From Pseudanabaena galeata CCNP1313 (GTDB lineage Bacteria; Cyanobacteriota; Cyanobacteriia; Pseudanabaenales; Pseudanabaenaceae), in NCBI RefSeq assembly GCF_029910235.1, contig NZ_CP112874.1, positions 3,410,001-3,474,000 on the forward strand: a stretch of 64,000 nucleotides of DNA. The letters run 5' to 3'. The notes beneath the pieces were generated by a model. It was not told where the DNA came from and searched no databases. It saw nothing but the letters and a program-made list of their open reading frames with translations. How positions within the stretch are numbered: the first letter of the stretch is position 1; each line of letters opens with the position of its first letter. Of this stretch, positions 50,428 to 60,700 are shown one piece after another. The translations under genes and the position numbers were made by a program.

Positions 50428-51588
50428 TTAAATCCACCCATTGACCATTGCTAGATGTAACGCCTGAAACCGAGTTCTTGCCTTCAGTTTAGACAAAATG
50501 TTATTGATGTGAAACTTAACTGTACTTTCGCTGATTACTAATTGCTGAGCAATATCCCGATCGCGTAAACCTTGTGTTAATAACTGCATCATCTCCAATT
50601 CGCGCTCAGACAGGGGATTTGACTCTTTAGCAAATGGGATCACGATCGCAATTTGTAACTCAGTTGCATGGATATTGATCGCACCGCCCAAGCTAGAAAC
50701 AATCAAAAACAACTCTCCAAACAACGATCGCAGCCAAGTGTGAGGATCAGCAATTTTAGTTTTAGTCTTCGCCACGATCGCCTCTAGCGATATCGATATA
50801 TCAGAGTAAATTAAGCGACAATAAGCACCCCCAATTTGATTAAGAATTTCGGCAGCCCGTAAAAACACATAATCAGTAGTTAGACTCAGCATTCGTTCTG
50901 TCCCCACCAGAGTTAAACGATTGGAGTTCAAAATGTGGGCTAGGCGATCGGATAACGAAGCTTGCTCGGTAACTGGAGGCTGGCTCATACTTTGCCAAGC
51001 TTGCTTTTCCTGTTGATGCTTGAACGCGCTATCAATAGCGATCGCAGCGATCGTGCAGAGCATCCGTAAAAATTCTAGAAATTCGGGCGGCATTGCCTGA
51101 TGACTAAAAGCTGCTAAAACCCCGACCACCCTGCCTTTGATTTCCAATGGATAGCCAGCAAAACCACGAATATTATTAGTAATTGCCCAGTCGCGATCGC
51201 CCACCCAAGGTTCATCTGCTAAGTGATTACTTAAAAAAGAAACGCGATTTTGGGCAATTTTCCCTACCTTATACGCCCCCATCTGCACTCTCGCAAATCT
51301 GCCATCAATGCGCGTATACATGCCTGAAGAAGCCACCAGCTTCAGATAAGTCCGTTCTGGCTCTAATAGCCACACCCTCGCAAAAGCACAATCAAACTGC
51401 TCAACGATGCCATCAGTCACTCGATGCGCGATCGCCTCTGGCTCTAGACATCCAGAGAAAGTTTCGGCAATTTCTGTTCCTCGATGCAAATCAAATAAAA
51501 GCTTGGTCGGATCGAGTACCTCAGTCATCAAACCTAACCCACAAAGATCACAGAAAGTTTTCGCATGTTCACGATCAGTAATTCTCAT
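50428..51588 (-). CDS. GAF-domain LuxR-family transcriptional regulator
   Basis: A 386-residue regulator. A GAF domain (about 35-190; FDCAFARVWLLEPERTYLKL, IRGFAGYPLEIKGRVVGVLA) is followed by a helical linker and a C-terminal LuxR DNA-binding domain (LSERELEMMQLLTQGLRDRD, SESTVKFHINNILSKLKART). It senses an unknown ligand or redox state. I start at ATG 51586-51588 (MRITDREHAKTFCDL). The longer upstream reading is the translation of a palindromic element. The element at 51578-51703 overlaps this start, so it now forms the gene's leader. Confidence 0.87.
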   Translation of the reverse strand: MRITDREHAKTFCDLCGLGLMTEVLDPTKLLFDLHRGTEIAETFSGCLEPEAIAHRVTDGIVEQFDCAFARVWLLEPERTYLKLVASSGMYTRIDGRFARVQMGAYKVGKIAQNRVSFLSNHLADEPWVGDRDWAITNNIRGFAGYPLEIKGRVVGVLAAFSHQAMPPEFLEFLRMLCTIAAIAIDSAFKHQQEKQAWQSMSQPPVTEQASLSDRLAHILNSNRLTLVGTERMLSLTTDYVFLRAAEILNQIGGAYCRLIYSDISISLEAIVAKTKTKIADPHTWLRSLFGELFLIVSSLGGAINIHATELQIAIVIPFAKESNPLSERELEMMQLLTQGLRDRDIAQQLVISESTVKFHINNILSKLKARTRFQALHLAMVNGWI

Positions 51589-51703
51589 TATCAAAATCAT
51601 TTTTTGAAAGCGCGACGTTGGCGTGCTTTCAAAAAATGATTTTGGTGTTTCCATCGCCTTCGGCGCTAGAAACACCAAAATCGGTTTCATAATGAGAACT
51701 GCT
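51578..51703. repeat. Compound double-hairpin element, copy 2
   Basis: A relative of 10590-10716 in the opposite orientation: AATTCTCATTAT / ATAATGAGAACT ends, hairpins with tips GTT and TTC. Arms are diverged (GAAAGCGCGAC) but share AAACACCAAAATCGGTTT. It overlaps the 5' end of the LuxR-type gene. Confidence 0.85.
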
Positions 51704-51782
51704 GGTTCACGATAAAACTTGATACATCAATTGAGCCGCAGATCTATATTTAGCTATGTATATGAAGCTACGAAAGCTACAT

Positions 51783-51815
51783 AAAAAAGAGATGTGCAAA
51801 GCACATCTCTTTTTT
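51783..51815 (-). terminator. Terminator hairpin of the DUF4335 gene, apex AAA
   Basis: AAAAAAGAGATGTGC-AAA-GCACATCTCTTTTTT directly before the stop codon end of the upstream minus-strand gene, with U-run on its strand. Confidence 0.8.
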
Positions 51816-52532
51816 TTAATTAGGAGTAGGAGTTGGCGAACTTTCAGGACTTGATGTAGTTTCAGGGCTTGATGTAGGCTCAGGACTTGGCGAAGAACTT
51901 TCAGGGCTTGGTGAACTTGTGGGAGTAGCCACTGGTGTGGGCGGAGTTGCCCCGTTGGGCAATGGTTTAGTTTCCACAGGGACTGTCTGAGCAGGTTTTG
52001 GTTGAGGTTTGGGGGTGGGGATAAAATACAAAACCGTTGCCGCGATCGCTAAACTGACCACACCAGCGATCGCTGATACGGCTTGACTATTTAACTGAGC
52101 CTGCGATCGATAGTCAGAAATCTGCGTCACCAGTTTCAAGTCTGGCAAAGTTGTTGGATCGCAACATAGACGATCTAGGCTTTCCATCAGGTCAAAAAGC
52201 TGAATCGTATTCAGTTTGATTTGTAGCTGCTTGGGATTGTGAGCATCAGCCTCATTTAGCAATACCGAAAGTAAATGCAGATGCTTCCCTTCTGGTTCGA
52301 GACGCACCTGCTTTTCAGGAATTGCCACCAAAGTATTACTTTTTAAAGCCTGAGCATAGGCTCCTACTACTTTTACTAAAGCATTGAGTAGTTCTAGACC
52401 ACCCACAATTGGCTCGGTGTGATGGCTAAAGCGGCAACTAAAGCTGGTCAAAATTGACATCACATCACCACCCGTGATGATCCCATCAACCAGCAAAGTA
52501 CAACTTGGCAAACTATAGCTGCGTTGAATCAT
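51816..52532 (-). CDS. DUF4335-family protein with membrane anchor and Pro/Ser tail
   Basis: A 238-residue cyanobacterial protein: the start MIQRSYSLPSCTLLVDGI is the DUF4335 signature. A single membrane helix (AVSAIAGVVSLAIAATVLYF, about 150-170) follows. The last 65 residues are Pro/Ser/Thr repeats. Function unknown. It always accompanies a DUF3038 gene in my experience of cyanobacterial genomes and is coupled to it here by overlap at base 52532. Confidence 0.85.
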   Translation of the reverse strand: MIQRSYSLPSCTLLVDGIITGGDVMSILTSFSCRFSHHTEPIVGGLELLNALVKVVGAYAQALKSNTLVAIPEKQVRLEPEGKHLHLLSVLLNEADAHNPKQLQIKLNTIQLFDLMESLDRLCCDPTTLPDLKLVTQISDYRSQAQLNSQAVSAIAGVVSLAIAATVLYFIPTPKPQPKPAQTVPVETKPLPNGATPPTPVATPTSSPSPESSSPSPEPTSSPETTSSPESSPTPTPN

Positions 52533-53119
52533 TAGGCGATCGCTCCATCAAACAGACTATTCCACAGGCGAAACTCACCTGCTGTACCACTACACAACAA
52601 TAATCGCGTCAGCAATTGCAACGCCAATTCGCGAATTTCTTCTTTTTTTAGTGGCGAAGGCGATCGCATCCGACCGATATATAAAGATGTAAAACGATCA
52701 ATATAACTTTCTAAGAAACCTTGATTTTGCTGTAAACCTAATGCCTCGATCTTGCCCTCAATCATCTGTTGATGGGTACTTAGCAGTAAGCGCAAACCAG
52801 TATCTAACTGCTTAGCGATCGTACAGACTATTTTTACCAAAGCCTTTAACTCATCCCAACTTAAACTAGCCCGCTGATAGTTGCGGCGAAGCGGATTAGT
52901 ATTACGCAGTCGCCAAAAAGCGACACGACTAGGAATCGTCTTTTGTAAGCCTAACTGCTCAATTAAGACCAGCATTACTTCAACTGCTTCTAAATCCAGC
53001 GCCTCGATCGCTAGAAGCAGGTGATCAATATCCATACGGACGCTACGGGGACAACCCCTAACAAAGTCCTTAGGAACGTGTAAATCGAGGTTTACAGGAG
53101 CAGAAATATTTAACTGCAT
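52532..53119 (-). CDS. DUF3038-family protein
   Basis: A 195-residue cyanobacterial protein: DLHVPKDFVRGCPRSVRMDI, DHLLLAIEALDLEAVEVMLV, LGLQKTIPSRVAFWRLRNTN. Predicted all-helical and soluble. Function unknown. It overlaps the DUF4335 gene by one base, so the two are made together and may interact. Confidence 0.85.
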   Translation of the reverse strand: MQLNISAPVNLDLHVPKDFVRGCPRSVRMDIDHLLLAIEALDLEAVEVMLVLIEQLGLQKTIPSRVAFWRLRNTNPLRRNYQRASLSWDELKALVKIVCTIAKQLDTGLRLLLSTHQQMIEGKIEALGLQQNQGFLESYIDRFTSLYIGRMRSPSPLKKEEIRELALQLLTRLLLCSGTAGEFRLWNSLFDGAIA

Positions 53120-53240
53120 AATTCGCAGTGAAGTTGAACCTAATAGAGTTTACCCAATTGGCAGTTTACCCAGTTGAGAGGCGTTCAGCTACAAGCAATT
53201 TATCTAAGATCAACAAAGCCCGTAGCTGAGTGCTTCAACC

Positions 53241-53849
53241 TTAAGCTTGGCGTGAGTAGTACTCAATAACCAGCAGTTCGTTCACTTGCAATGCTACCCA
53301 TTCGCGTTCGACAACGCCATTGACCTTACCAGTCATCTTCGCCTTATCAAATTCTAAATGGCTAGGAATGTTGGAAAGCCCTGGGAATTCGAGGTTACGC
53401 TCGACAATTTTACGGGATTTTTCGTTATCTTTAACGCTAATAACTTCGCCTGGGCGCACACCATAACTAGGAATAGTTACGCTCTTACCGTTGATGGTGA
53501 TATGTCCATGATTTACCAGTTGACGCGCAGCAGGAATCGTCGGTGCAAATCCCATACGGAAAACGGTATTGTCTAGACGCATTTCTAGCAATTGTAGTAA
53601 TACTAAGCCTGTAGAACCCTTAACTCGTCTGGCTCGACGCACATAGCGCAGCATTTGAGTTTCAGTTAGACCATAGTTAAAGCGTAGTTTTTGCTTTTCT
53701 TCGAGACGCACGGCATATTCAGAGCGCTTTTTGCGGTCTTGACCATGCATTCCAGGTGGATAAGCGTGCTTAGGTTGTTTGCGACTTAGACCGGGAAGCT
53801 CTCCGAGTCTTCTGACGATTCTGAGGCGCGGACCTCTATAACGGGACAT
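53241..53849 (-). CDS. rpsD: 30S ribosomal protein S4
   Basis: A 202-residue S4, which nucleates assembly of the small subunit body and represses its own operon in other bacteria. [20 protein letters not shown], then the S4 RNA-binding domain [20 protein letters not shown] with [19 protein letters not shown]. Cyanobacterial and plastid S4 share this zinc-free N terminus. The single-gene location is normal for cyanobacteria. Confidence 0.98.
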   Translation of the reverse strand: MSRYRGPRLRIVRRLGELPGLSRKQPKHAYPPGMHGQDRKKRSEYAVRLEEKQKLRFNYGLTETQMLRYVRRARRVKGSTGLVLLQLLEMRLDNTVFRMGFAPTIPAARQLVNHGHITINGKSVTIPSYGVRPGEVISVKDNEKSRKIVERNLEFPGLSNIPSHLEFDKAKMTGKVNGVVEREWVALQVNELLVIEYYSRQA

Positions 53850-53973
53850 AGCTCCTTCCTTATTACTGTTGAAAACTTGACAGCCTATCTAGTATATGGC
53901 AATTTTGCCAAAAAAACTGACAAAGTTATTAAGGCGTTGAATTAAAAAATTTTCCCTAGTTTGTGGCTAATGT

Positions 53974-54006
53974 AGCAATCCTAGAGAGGCACTCTCTAGG
54001 ATTGCT
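53974..54006. repeat. Palindrome AGCAATCCTAGAGAG, apex GCA
   Basis: A perfect 15-bp-arm palindrome, with a further partial copy of its end (AGGATTGCTA) directly after it. Confidence 0.85.
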
Positions 54007-54058
54007 AATAGGATTGCTACACTCAGAGCTGCTAGTTTGACTATTAGTTAACCTAACT

Positions 54059-54147
54059 ATAGCGCTCCTAAATGAGTTGTAAGATTTTGAGGGTTGTGAG
54101 AGTGCGCCCCGAAGGGGCGCACTCTCACAACCTATTTAGGATTGCTA
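54059..54147. repeat. Palindromic element with GCGCCCC-GAA tip
   Basis: The inner hairpin 54092-54132 (GGTTGTGAGAGTGCGCCCC, apex GAA) is enclosed by ATAGCGCTCCTAAAT / ATTTAGGATTGCTAT. Related to the element around 26904-26954. Confidence 0.85.
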
Positions 54148-54312
54148 TATTAATTACCCTGAGTATTAAATTTCATGAATTTAAAATGATCGCTCTTCAA
54201 TCTCATCAAATAGCGATCGCTTCAACTAAATTCCAACAGAGATCGTATCCATACCCAAACAAGATTTGATTGCAAACAATAAACTTTTGTGAGCCTCAAT
54301 ATTTATCCTTCT

Positions 54313-54342
54313 CTTAACCAAAATTGTATTGTTCTCTTAACC
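54313..54342 (+). promoter_or_regulatory. Candidate Pho-box-like direct repeat
   Basis: TTCTCTTAACC occurs twice (core CTTAACC at 54313-54319 and 54336-54342), 430 bp upstream of a secreted phosphohydrolase gene. Cyanobacterial PhoB boxes use CTTAACCT-type repeats, normally 11 bp apart. The 23-bp spacing here fits only loosely to two turns. Confidence 0.35.
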
Positions 54343-54775
54343 CAAGCTTATAGAGCTTTCCTGTAGGCTAATTAAGGAAAAAATAGAGTTCAAAGAAAAT
54401 ACATATGTTTTAAGTGTCAGTAAATAGTTAGGTTCTAGGTGCTTACAAAATCTTAATTTTATCTCTGGTGAGATACTCCCCATTACCGCTTGATATTGCT
54501 ACTGGGCAAGTATTTCATCGGCGATCATTAGAACATTTCTATTTCTGGGCTTGATCCTAAAAAAGCCATTAGTTACGAGAATTTAAGCATCTTCTCGGAA
54601 GTACTAAAACTAGTTAAAAAGAATTACTTGATAATTGCACCTGCAATTCTAAACGCTGGTGTCAAGTAATTCTCATATTGTCGTGCTTTGCATTTTTTTA
54701 GATGCATTTTCTCTATAAGTATTTGTTTGATCATCATTCCCTCTTATTCCACAAGATCTATCAAGGCAACTAAAA

Positions 54776-57700
54776 ATGGCAGCGATTAGCTTAACAACAG
54801 GAACAACTTACACTCAAAACTTTGATACTTTGGCAAGTGCTGGTACGAGTTCTACTTTGCCCAACGGCTGGGAAATTTTAGAAGTTGGAACTAGTGGAAA
54901 TGTCAACGGACAGTATACAGCAGGTACTGGCTCTAGTAATTCAGGGGACACCTATAGCTTCGGAGCGTCTGGAAGTCCTGAAAGAGCATTAGGTGGATTG
55001 CAATCTGGCACTTTAAATCCTACGATTGGCGCAAGTTTTATCAACGATACTGGCTCTACGATTACGGCTCTCAATATTGGTTTTACAGGAGAGCAGTGGC
55101 GTTTAGGAGCATTAAATCGCTCTGATCGCCTCGATTTTCAATACAGCTTAGATGCGAGTTCTTTAACAACTGGAACTTGGACAGATGTGAATGCACTAGA
55201 CTTTACTGCCCCAACCACCACAGGCACGGTTGGCGCACTCGATGGCAACGCCGTCGCAAACAGCACTGCGATCGCGAATTCAATCGCAGGCTTGTCAATT
55301 CCAGCAGGAGCGACAGTTTGGATTCGCTGGACAGATGTTAATGCTTCGGGTGCTGATGATGGGCTAGCGATCGATAATTTTTCGATTACCCCAATTACAG
55401 GTGCATCTCCTGCGGCTGACGTGACCATCGAATCGAGCTTTTTAAACAAGGTTGGTAGTGCCACTAGCACAACCGCCTCCGAGATTCCCGCTTTCGATCC
55501 CGCTAGCAAAAAACTTTATGTTGTTGCCAGTAGTAAGGTTGATATCTACTCCGTTAGCAACAATGGTGAGCTAGCTATTACTAGTGGTGATAATGGACTA
55601 GATCCAGGTTTTCCTATTCCCACTGGTACTGTGGTTGCTCCTAACAGCGTATCTATCCAAAACGGTTTAGTTGCTGTTGCATTCGATATTCGTGATACTG
55701 CGCCTCCAAACACTATTCGCAGGGGAAGGGTTAGCTTCTATAGAGCTTCTGATGATGCCTTTTTGGGCAGCGTAGAAATTGGCTTTTTGCCTGACATGCT
55801 AACCTTCACTCCTGACGGGACAAAGATATTGGTTGCCAATGAAGGCGAACCTAATGAAGACTACTCCGACGATCCCGAAGGCTCTGTCAGTGTCATTACA
55901 ATTGACAGCCTAAATTTGGCTGGTGGCACGATCTCCACAACAGTGCAAGAGGCTGGTTTTACTAGCTTTAACTCTCAATTTGCTGAGCTTAAGGCGGCAG
56001 GAGTGAGGCTGATTGGACCTGTTGGCACAACTGTTGCTCAAGATGTTGAACCCGAATATATTGCAGTTTCAGCCGATGGCAAAACTGCTGCGATTACTCT
56101 ACAAGAGAATAATGCGATCGCTTTCCTAGACATCGCTACAGCCACAATTACTGACATCAAGCCATTAGGTTTAAAGGATCATAGTTTGGCTGGTAATGGA
56201 CTCGATGTCAGCGATCGCGATGTAGACGGTACATCAGGTGGCGGCGGCAAGATTAATATCCAAAACTGGCCTGTATTCGGGATGTATCAGCCTGATGCGA
56301 TCGCTAGTTTTGTTTCTGGTGGCAATACCTTCTACATAATCGCCAATGAAGGCGATGCCCGTGTACGTCCGACTGCGGATGGCATCATTGCTGGACAGGA
56401 TGAGGGCGATATCTACAACGAAGAAGTTCGTGTTGGAAGTGGCAGCTATGTACTAGCTCCAGATGTTTTCTCTAACGCGGCGGAACTCAAACTACCCCAA
56501 AACCTTGGTCGCCTCACCGTCAGCAATAAATCTGGCGATATTGATAACGATGGACAATTTGAGCAAATCCATGCTTTTGGTGGTCGTTCCTTTGCAATTT
56601 TGGACTCTAACGGCAATATCGTATTTGACAGTGGCGATCAATTTGAGCAGATTATCGCAAAGGTCGCACCTGCAACATTTAACGGCGATCCTAATTCTTC
56701 AGGCAACTTGCAATTGGATAGTCGTAGTGACAATAAGGGGCCAGAACCCGAAGGCGTAACCACTGGTGTGATTAATGGGCGCACCTATGCCTTTATCGGG
56801 CTAGAGCGAGTTGGTGATGTGATTGTTTATGAAGTAACCAACCCAACCGCACCAACATTTGTCCAGTACATCAACACTCCTGAAGATCGGCGCGTTGAGG
56901 GATTGATATTCGTGTCGGCAACTGACAGCCCGACTGGTAATCCCTTGTTGATTACGGCTGCTGAAGGTAGCAATACCGTGGCAGTGTTTAGCGTTAACGT
57001 AGGAACTCGGATTAGTGACATTCAAGGCAGCGGACATATATCGCCACTGGTTGGTCAAGTGGTTAGTGGTGTCGCCGGAATTGTCACCGCCGTGGACTCC
57101 AATGGTTTTTACCTCCAAGACCCCACCCCCGATGCAGATGAAGCTACTTCTGAAGGGATTTTCGTCTTCACCAGTAGCGCTCCCACGGTACAGGTGGGGG
57201 ATTCCGTTAAAGTAAATGGAACCGTCAGTGAATTTACTCCCGGTGGAGCCAGTTCCGGAAACCTCTCAATTACCCAAATTAGTGGTAGTCCTACCGTTAC
57301 TATCCTCTCCAGTGGCAATCCTCTTCCTGCCGCAATCATTCTGGGCAATGGCGGGCGAGTCCCCCCCACTCAGGTGATTGAAGATGATGCCTTCGGTTCC
57401 TTTGACCCCAGCACAGATGGCATTGACTTCTACGAAGCCCTCGAAGGAATGCGCGTCACAATTCAGGATGCGGTGGCAGTGAGTCCCACCAATAGATTTG
57501 GGGAAATCTTTGCCCTAGCGAATCAAGGGGCAGGCGCAACGGGACTCAGCGATCGTGGCACGATCAATATTTCACCTACGGACTTTAACCCAGAGCGCAT
57601 TCAAATTGATGATTCTAACGTGAGTCCAGGGGCGACTCCTTTAGTGAAGGTGGGCGATCGTTTAGGTGATGTAACTGGGGTGGTGAGCTACAACTTTGGC

Positions 57701-60700
57701 AACTACGAAGTGCAGTTTACCCAAGCCTTTACTCCCGTTTCGGGGGGATTGGAGCCAGAAACCACGACTCTGACGAAGAGCAGCAACAAACTCACTGTAG
57801 CCAGTTACAACGTCCTCAACTTAGACCCCAACGATGCCGACGGAGATGCGGATATTGCAAATGGTCGCTTTACGGCGATCGCCCAACAGATTGTGAATAA
57901 TCTTGCCAGTCCCGACATTATTTCCCTACAAGAAGTTCAGGACAATAGCGGTTCTGCTAATAATGGCGTAACGGCGGCGGATGTGACGCTACAAACCCTG
58001 ATCAATGCGATCGTTGCGGCAGGAGGCGAAACCTACGAGTTCATAGACAACACCTTCATTGCCAATAATGCTAGCGGCGGGCAGCCAGGCGGCAATATTC
58101 GCAATGCCTACCTTTACAATCCCAGTCGGGTTAGTTTGGTGGAAGGTTCCGTGGAAGCTATTACAGGCGATGCCTTTGTCGGTTCTCGTTTACCTTTAGT
58201 TGCCAGCTTTACCTTTAACGGCGAAACAGTCACTCTCGTTAACAACCACTTCTCTTCCAAAGGGGGCAGTAGTCCACTCTTTGGGGCTAATCAACCCTCT
58301 GTGGGAGATGAAGCTAATGGTAATGGTCAGGAAAATACCAATATTAACGGCTCCCTAGATGAGCGCCAAGCCCAAGCTAAAGCAGTCAAAGACTATGTAG
58401 ACTCAATGATCGCTCTGGATGCCAATGCCAATGTGGTCGTTTTAGGAGACTTCAACGAGTTTGAATTTATCTCCCCCCTCAGTGAAATCCTCACGGGCGG
58501 CACGACTCCCGTTTTGACCAACCTCACCAACACCCTACCAGAAGACGAACGCTACAGCTTTATCTTTGAAGGTAACTCCCAATCTCTGGATCACATTTTG
58601 ACAAGTAATGGGTTAGCGGCAAAGGCGGAGTTTGATGTGGTTCATGTCAATACAGAATTTCCCGACACGGCTGCTCGTGCCAGTGACCACGATCCTATTG
58701 TGGCAAGGTTTAATCTGACAACAGTTCCGAATGTACCAGCAAACTTTTCCATGCAAATCCTACATGGAGCCGACTTTGAGGCAGGTGTTAGTGACCTTAA
58801 CAACATCCTAGGCTTCTCAGCAATCGTCAACAAGTTTAAAACAGCTACGGACTTGCCTGCAAACGTTGTCGCAAATACGCTAATTCTCTCGGCTGGTGAC
58901 AACTATATCCCAGGTGCATTTTTCAATGCTTCTACCGATACAAGTCTAAATGGAGTTGGTGGACTGGGAACTAGCGGCGCACCAGTTTCTGGACGTGGTG
59001 ACATTGGTATCCTCAATGCGATCGGTGTCCAAGCCTCCGCATTGGGTAATCACGAGTTTGACTTAGGGCTTAACCAAGTTGCTAGCATCATTCGGACTGG
59101 TAGTGGTAACCCAGGGACAGCATTCCCCTACCTCAGTTCTAATTTAGACTTTTCGCCAGAAACTGGCTCAGGCAGATCCTTTGCCGCCACCGATTTCTCT
59201 ACTAACCCAGTTGCTGAAGCAAGCACGATCAAGGGCAAGATTGCAGAAAGTACCGTTATTACTGTTGCAGGTATTGACGGAATACTTGGAACAGCCGATG
59301 ACCAAAAGATTGGTATCGTTGGTGCAACCACTCCTATTTTGCCAACAATCAGCTCCAGTGGCGCGACTATCGTTACTCCTGGCAATCCTAACGATTTTGC
59401 AGCTTTGGCAGCCGAGATTCAAAAGACTGTTGATCTGCTGACTGCTCAGGGCATCAATAAAATCGTTCTGCTGTCTCACTTCCAACAGTTTGCGATCGAA
59501 AGCGAAGAAATTGCTCCTCGTCTAAAAGATGTCGATATTTTGATCGGTGGTGGTTCTAATACCCGACTACTGGATGACAACGATGTACTTCGTGCAGGTG
59601 ATACCGACCAAGGTGATTACCCAATTTTGAGATTTGGTACTGACGGCAAACCCATTCTGGTTGTCAATACCGATGGTAACTACAAGTACGTTGGGCGCTT
59701 GGTTACAGAATTTGATAACGATGGTGTATTGCTTGTCGATAAGCTCGATTCGACTATTAATGGTGCTTATGCCACTGATGCCGCAGGCGTTAATCGCGTT
59801 TACGGCGAGACTGTCGTTGCTCGTGAAAAGGCTAATGCTAATGTGGTGGCGATCGTTGACGGTATTAGTAATGTAATCGCTTCTAAGGACAACGTAATCC
59901 TTGGCAAAACCAGCGTATTCCTAAATGGAACTCGCGGTGATGTCCGCACTCAAGAAACCAATTTAGGTAACTTGACGGCTGATGCTAACTTGGCTTTGGC
60001 GAAACAGGTTGACCCGACCGTTACGATCTCCATTAAAAATGGTGGAGGCATTCGTGACAATATTGGAGCCTTGGCTGTTCCCACAGGAGCCACAGGTGCT
60101 GATGATGTCATTACACTTCCTCCACAACCGAATCCCCTCGCTCCTAATAAGGAAGAAGGTGACATTTCCCAGTTGGATCTAGAAAATTCTCTACGATTCA
60201 ATAATGGATTGACCTTGATCACCCTCACCGCTCAGCAATTGCTCTGGGTGATTGAACATGCAGTAGCTGGTACTCGTTCAGGTGCAACCCCAGGACAGTT
60301 CCCACAAGTTAGCGGTCTTTCCTTCAGCTTTGACCCAACTCAGCAAGCGATCGCTTTTGATACGGCAACTGGAGTAATTACTCAAGAAGGGCAACGTGTT
60401 CAGAGTCTTGCGGTTCTCAATGAAGACGGTTCCTTACTGGATGTTATTGTCAAAGATGGTGTACTCGTTGGCGATGTTAACCGCACCTTCCGCACAGTCA
60501 CACTCAACTTCTTGGCTGGTAGTAACCCCGCTAATGCTCTAGGTGGTGATCGCTATCCTTTCCCAGCATTTGTGCAGCAGAATGCAGCCCTTGCCAACCG
60601 TGTTGACCTGCGTGGCGAAACTGCTGATGTTAACCTCAATGGCGTGATTGACCCAGCTCCAGATTTACCTGCTGGCAAATTTATTTTTGCTCCTACTGGG

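Larger units (their letters stand above)
53850..54775. other. 926-bp intergenic region upstream of the giant exoprotein
   Basis: No gene seen. It contains a GCA-tipped palindrome (53974-54006), the 54059-54147 palindromic element, a pair of CTTAACC boxes (54313 and 54336), and an AT-rich leader with AATTACTTGA / TCAAGTAATT inverted repeat at about 54622-54672, which could fold in the mRNA or act as an operator. The rpsD promoter lies at the left end. Confidence 0.6.

Noticed and set aside
53850..54775. tRNA, 6S or other small RNA gene in the long gap before the exoprotein
   Set aside because: No cloverleaf, T-loop-like consensus or long rod with central bubble could be recognised by eye; only short palindromes.
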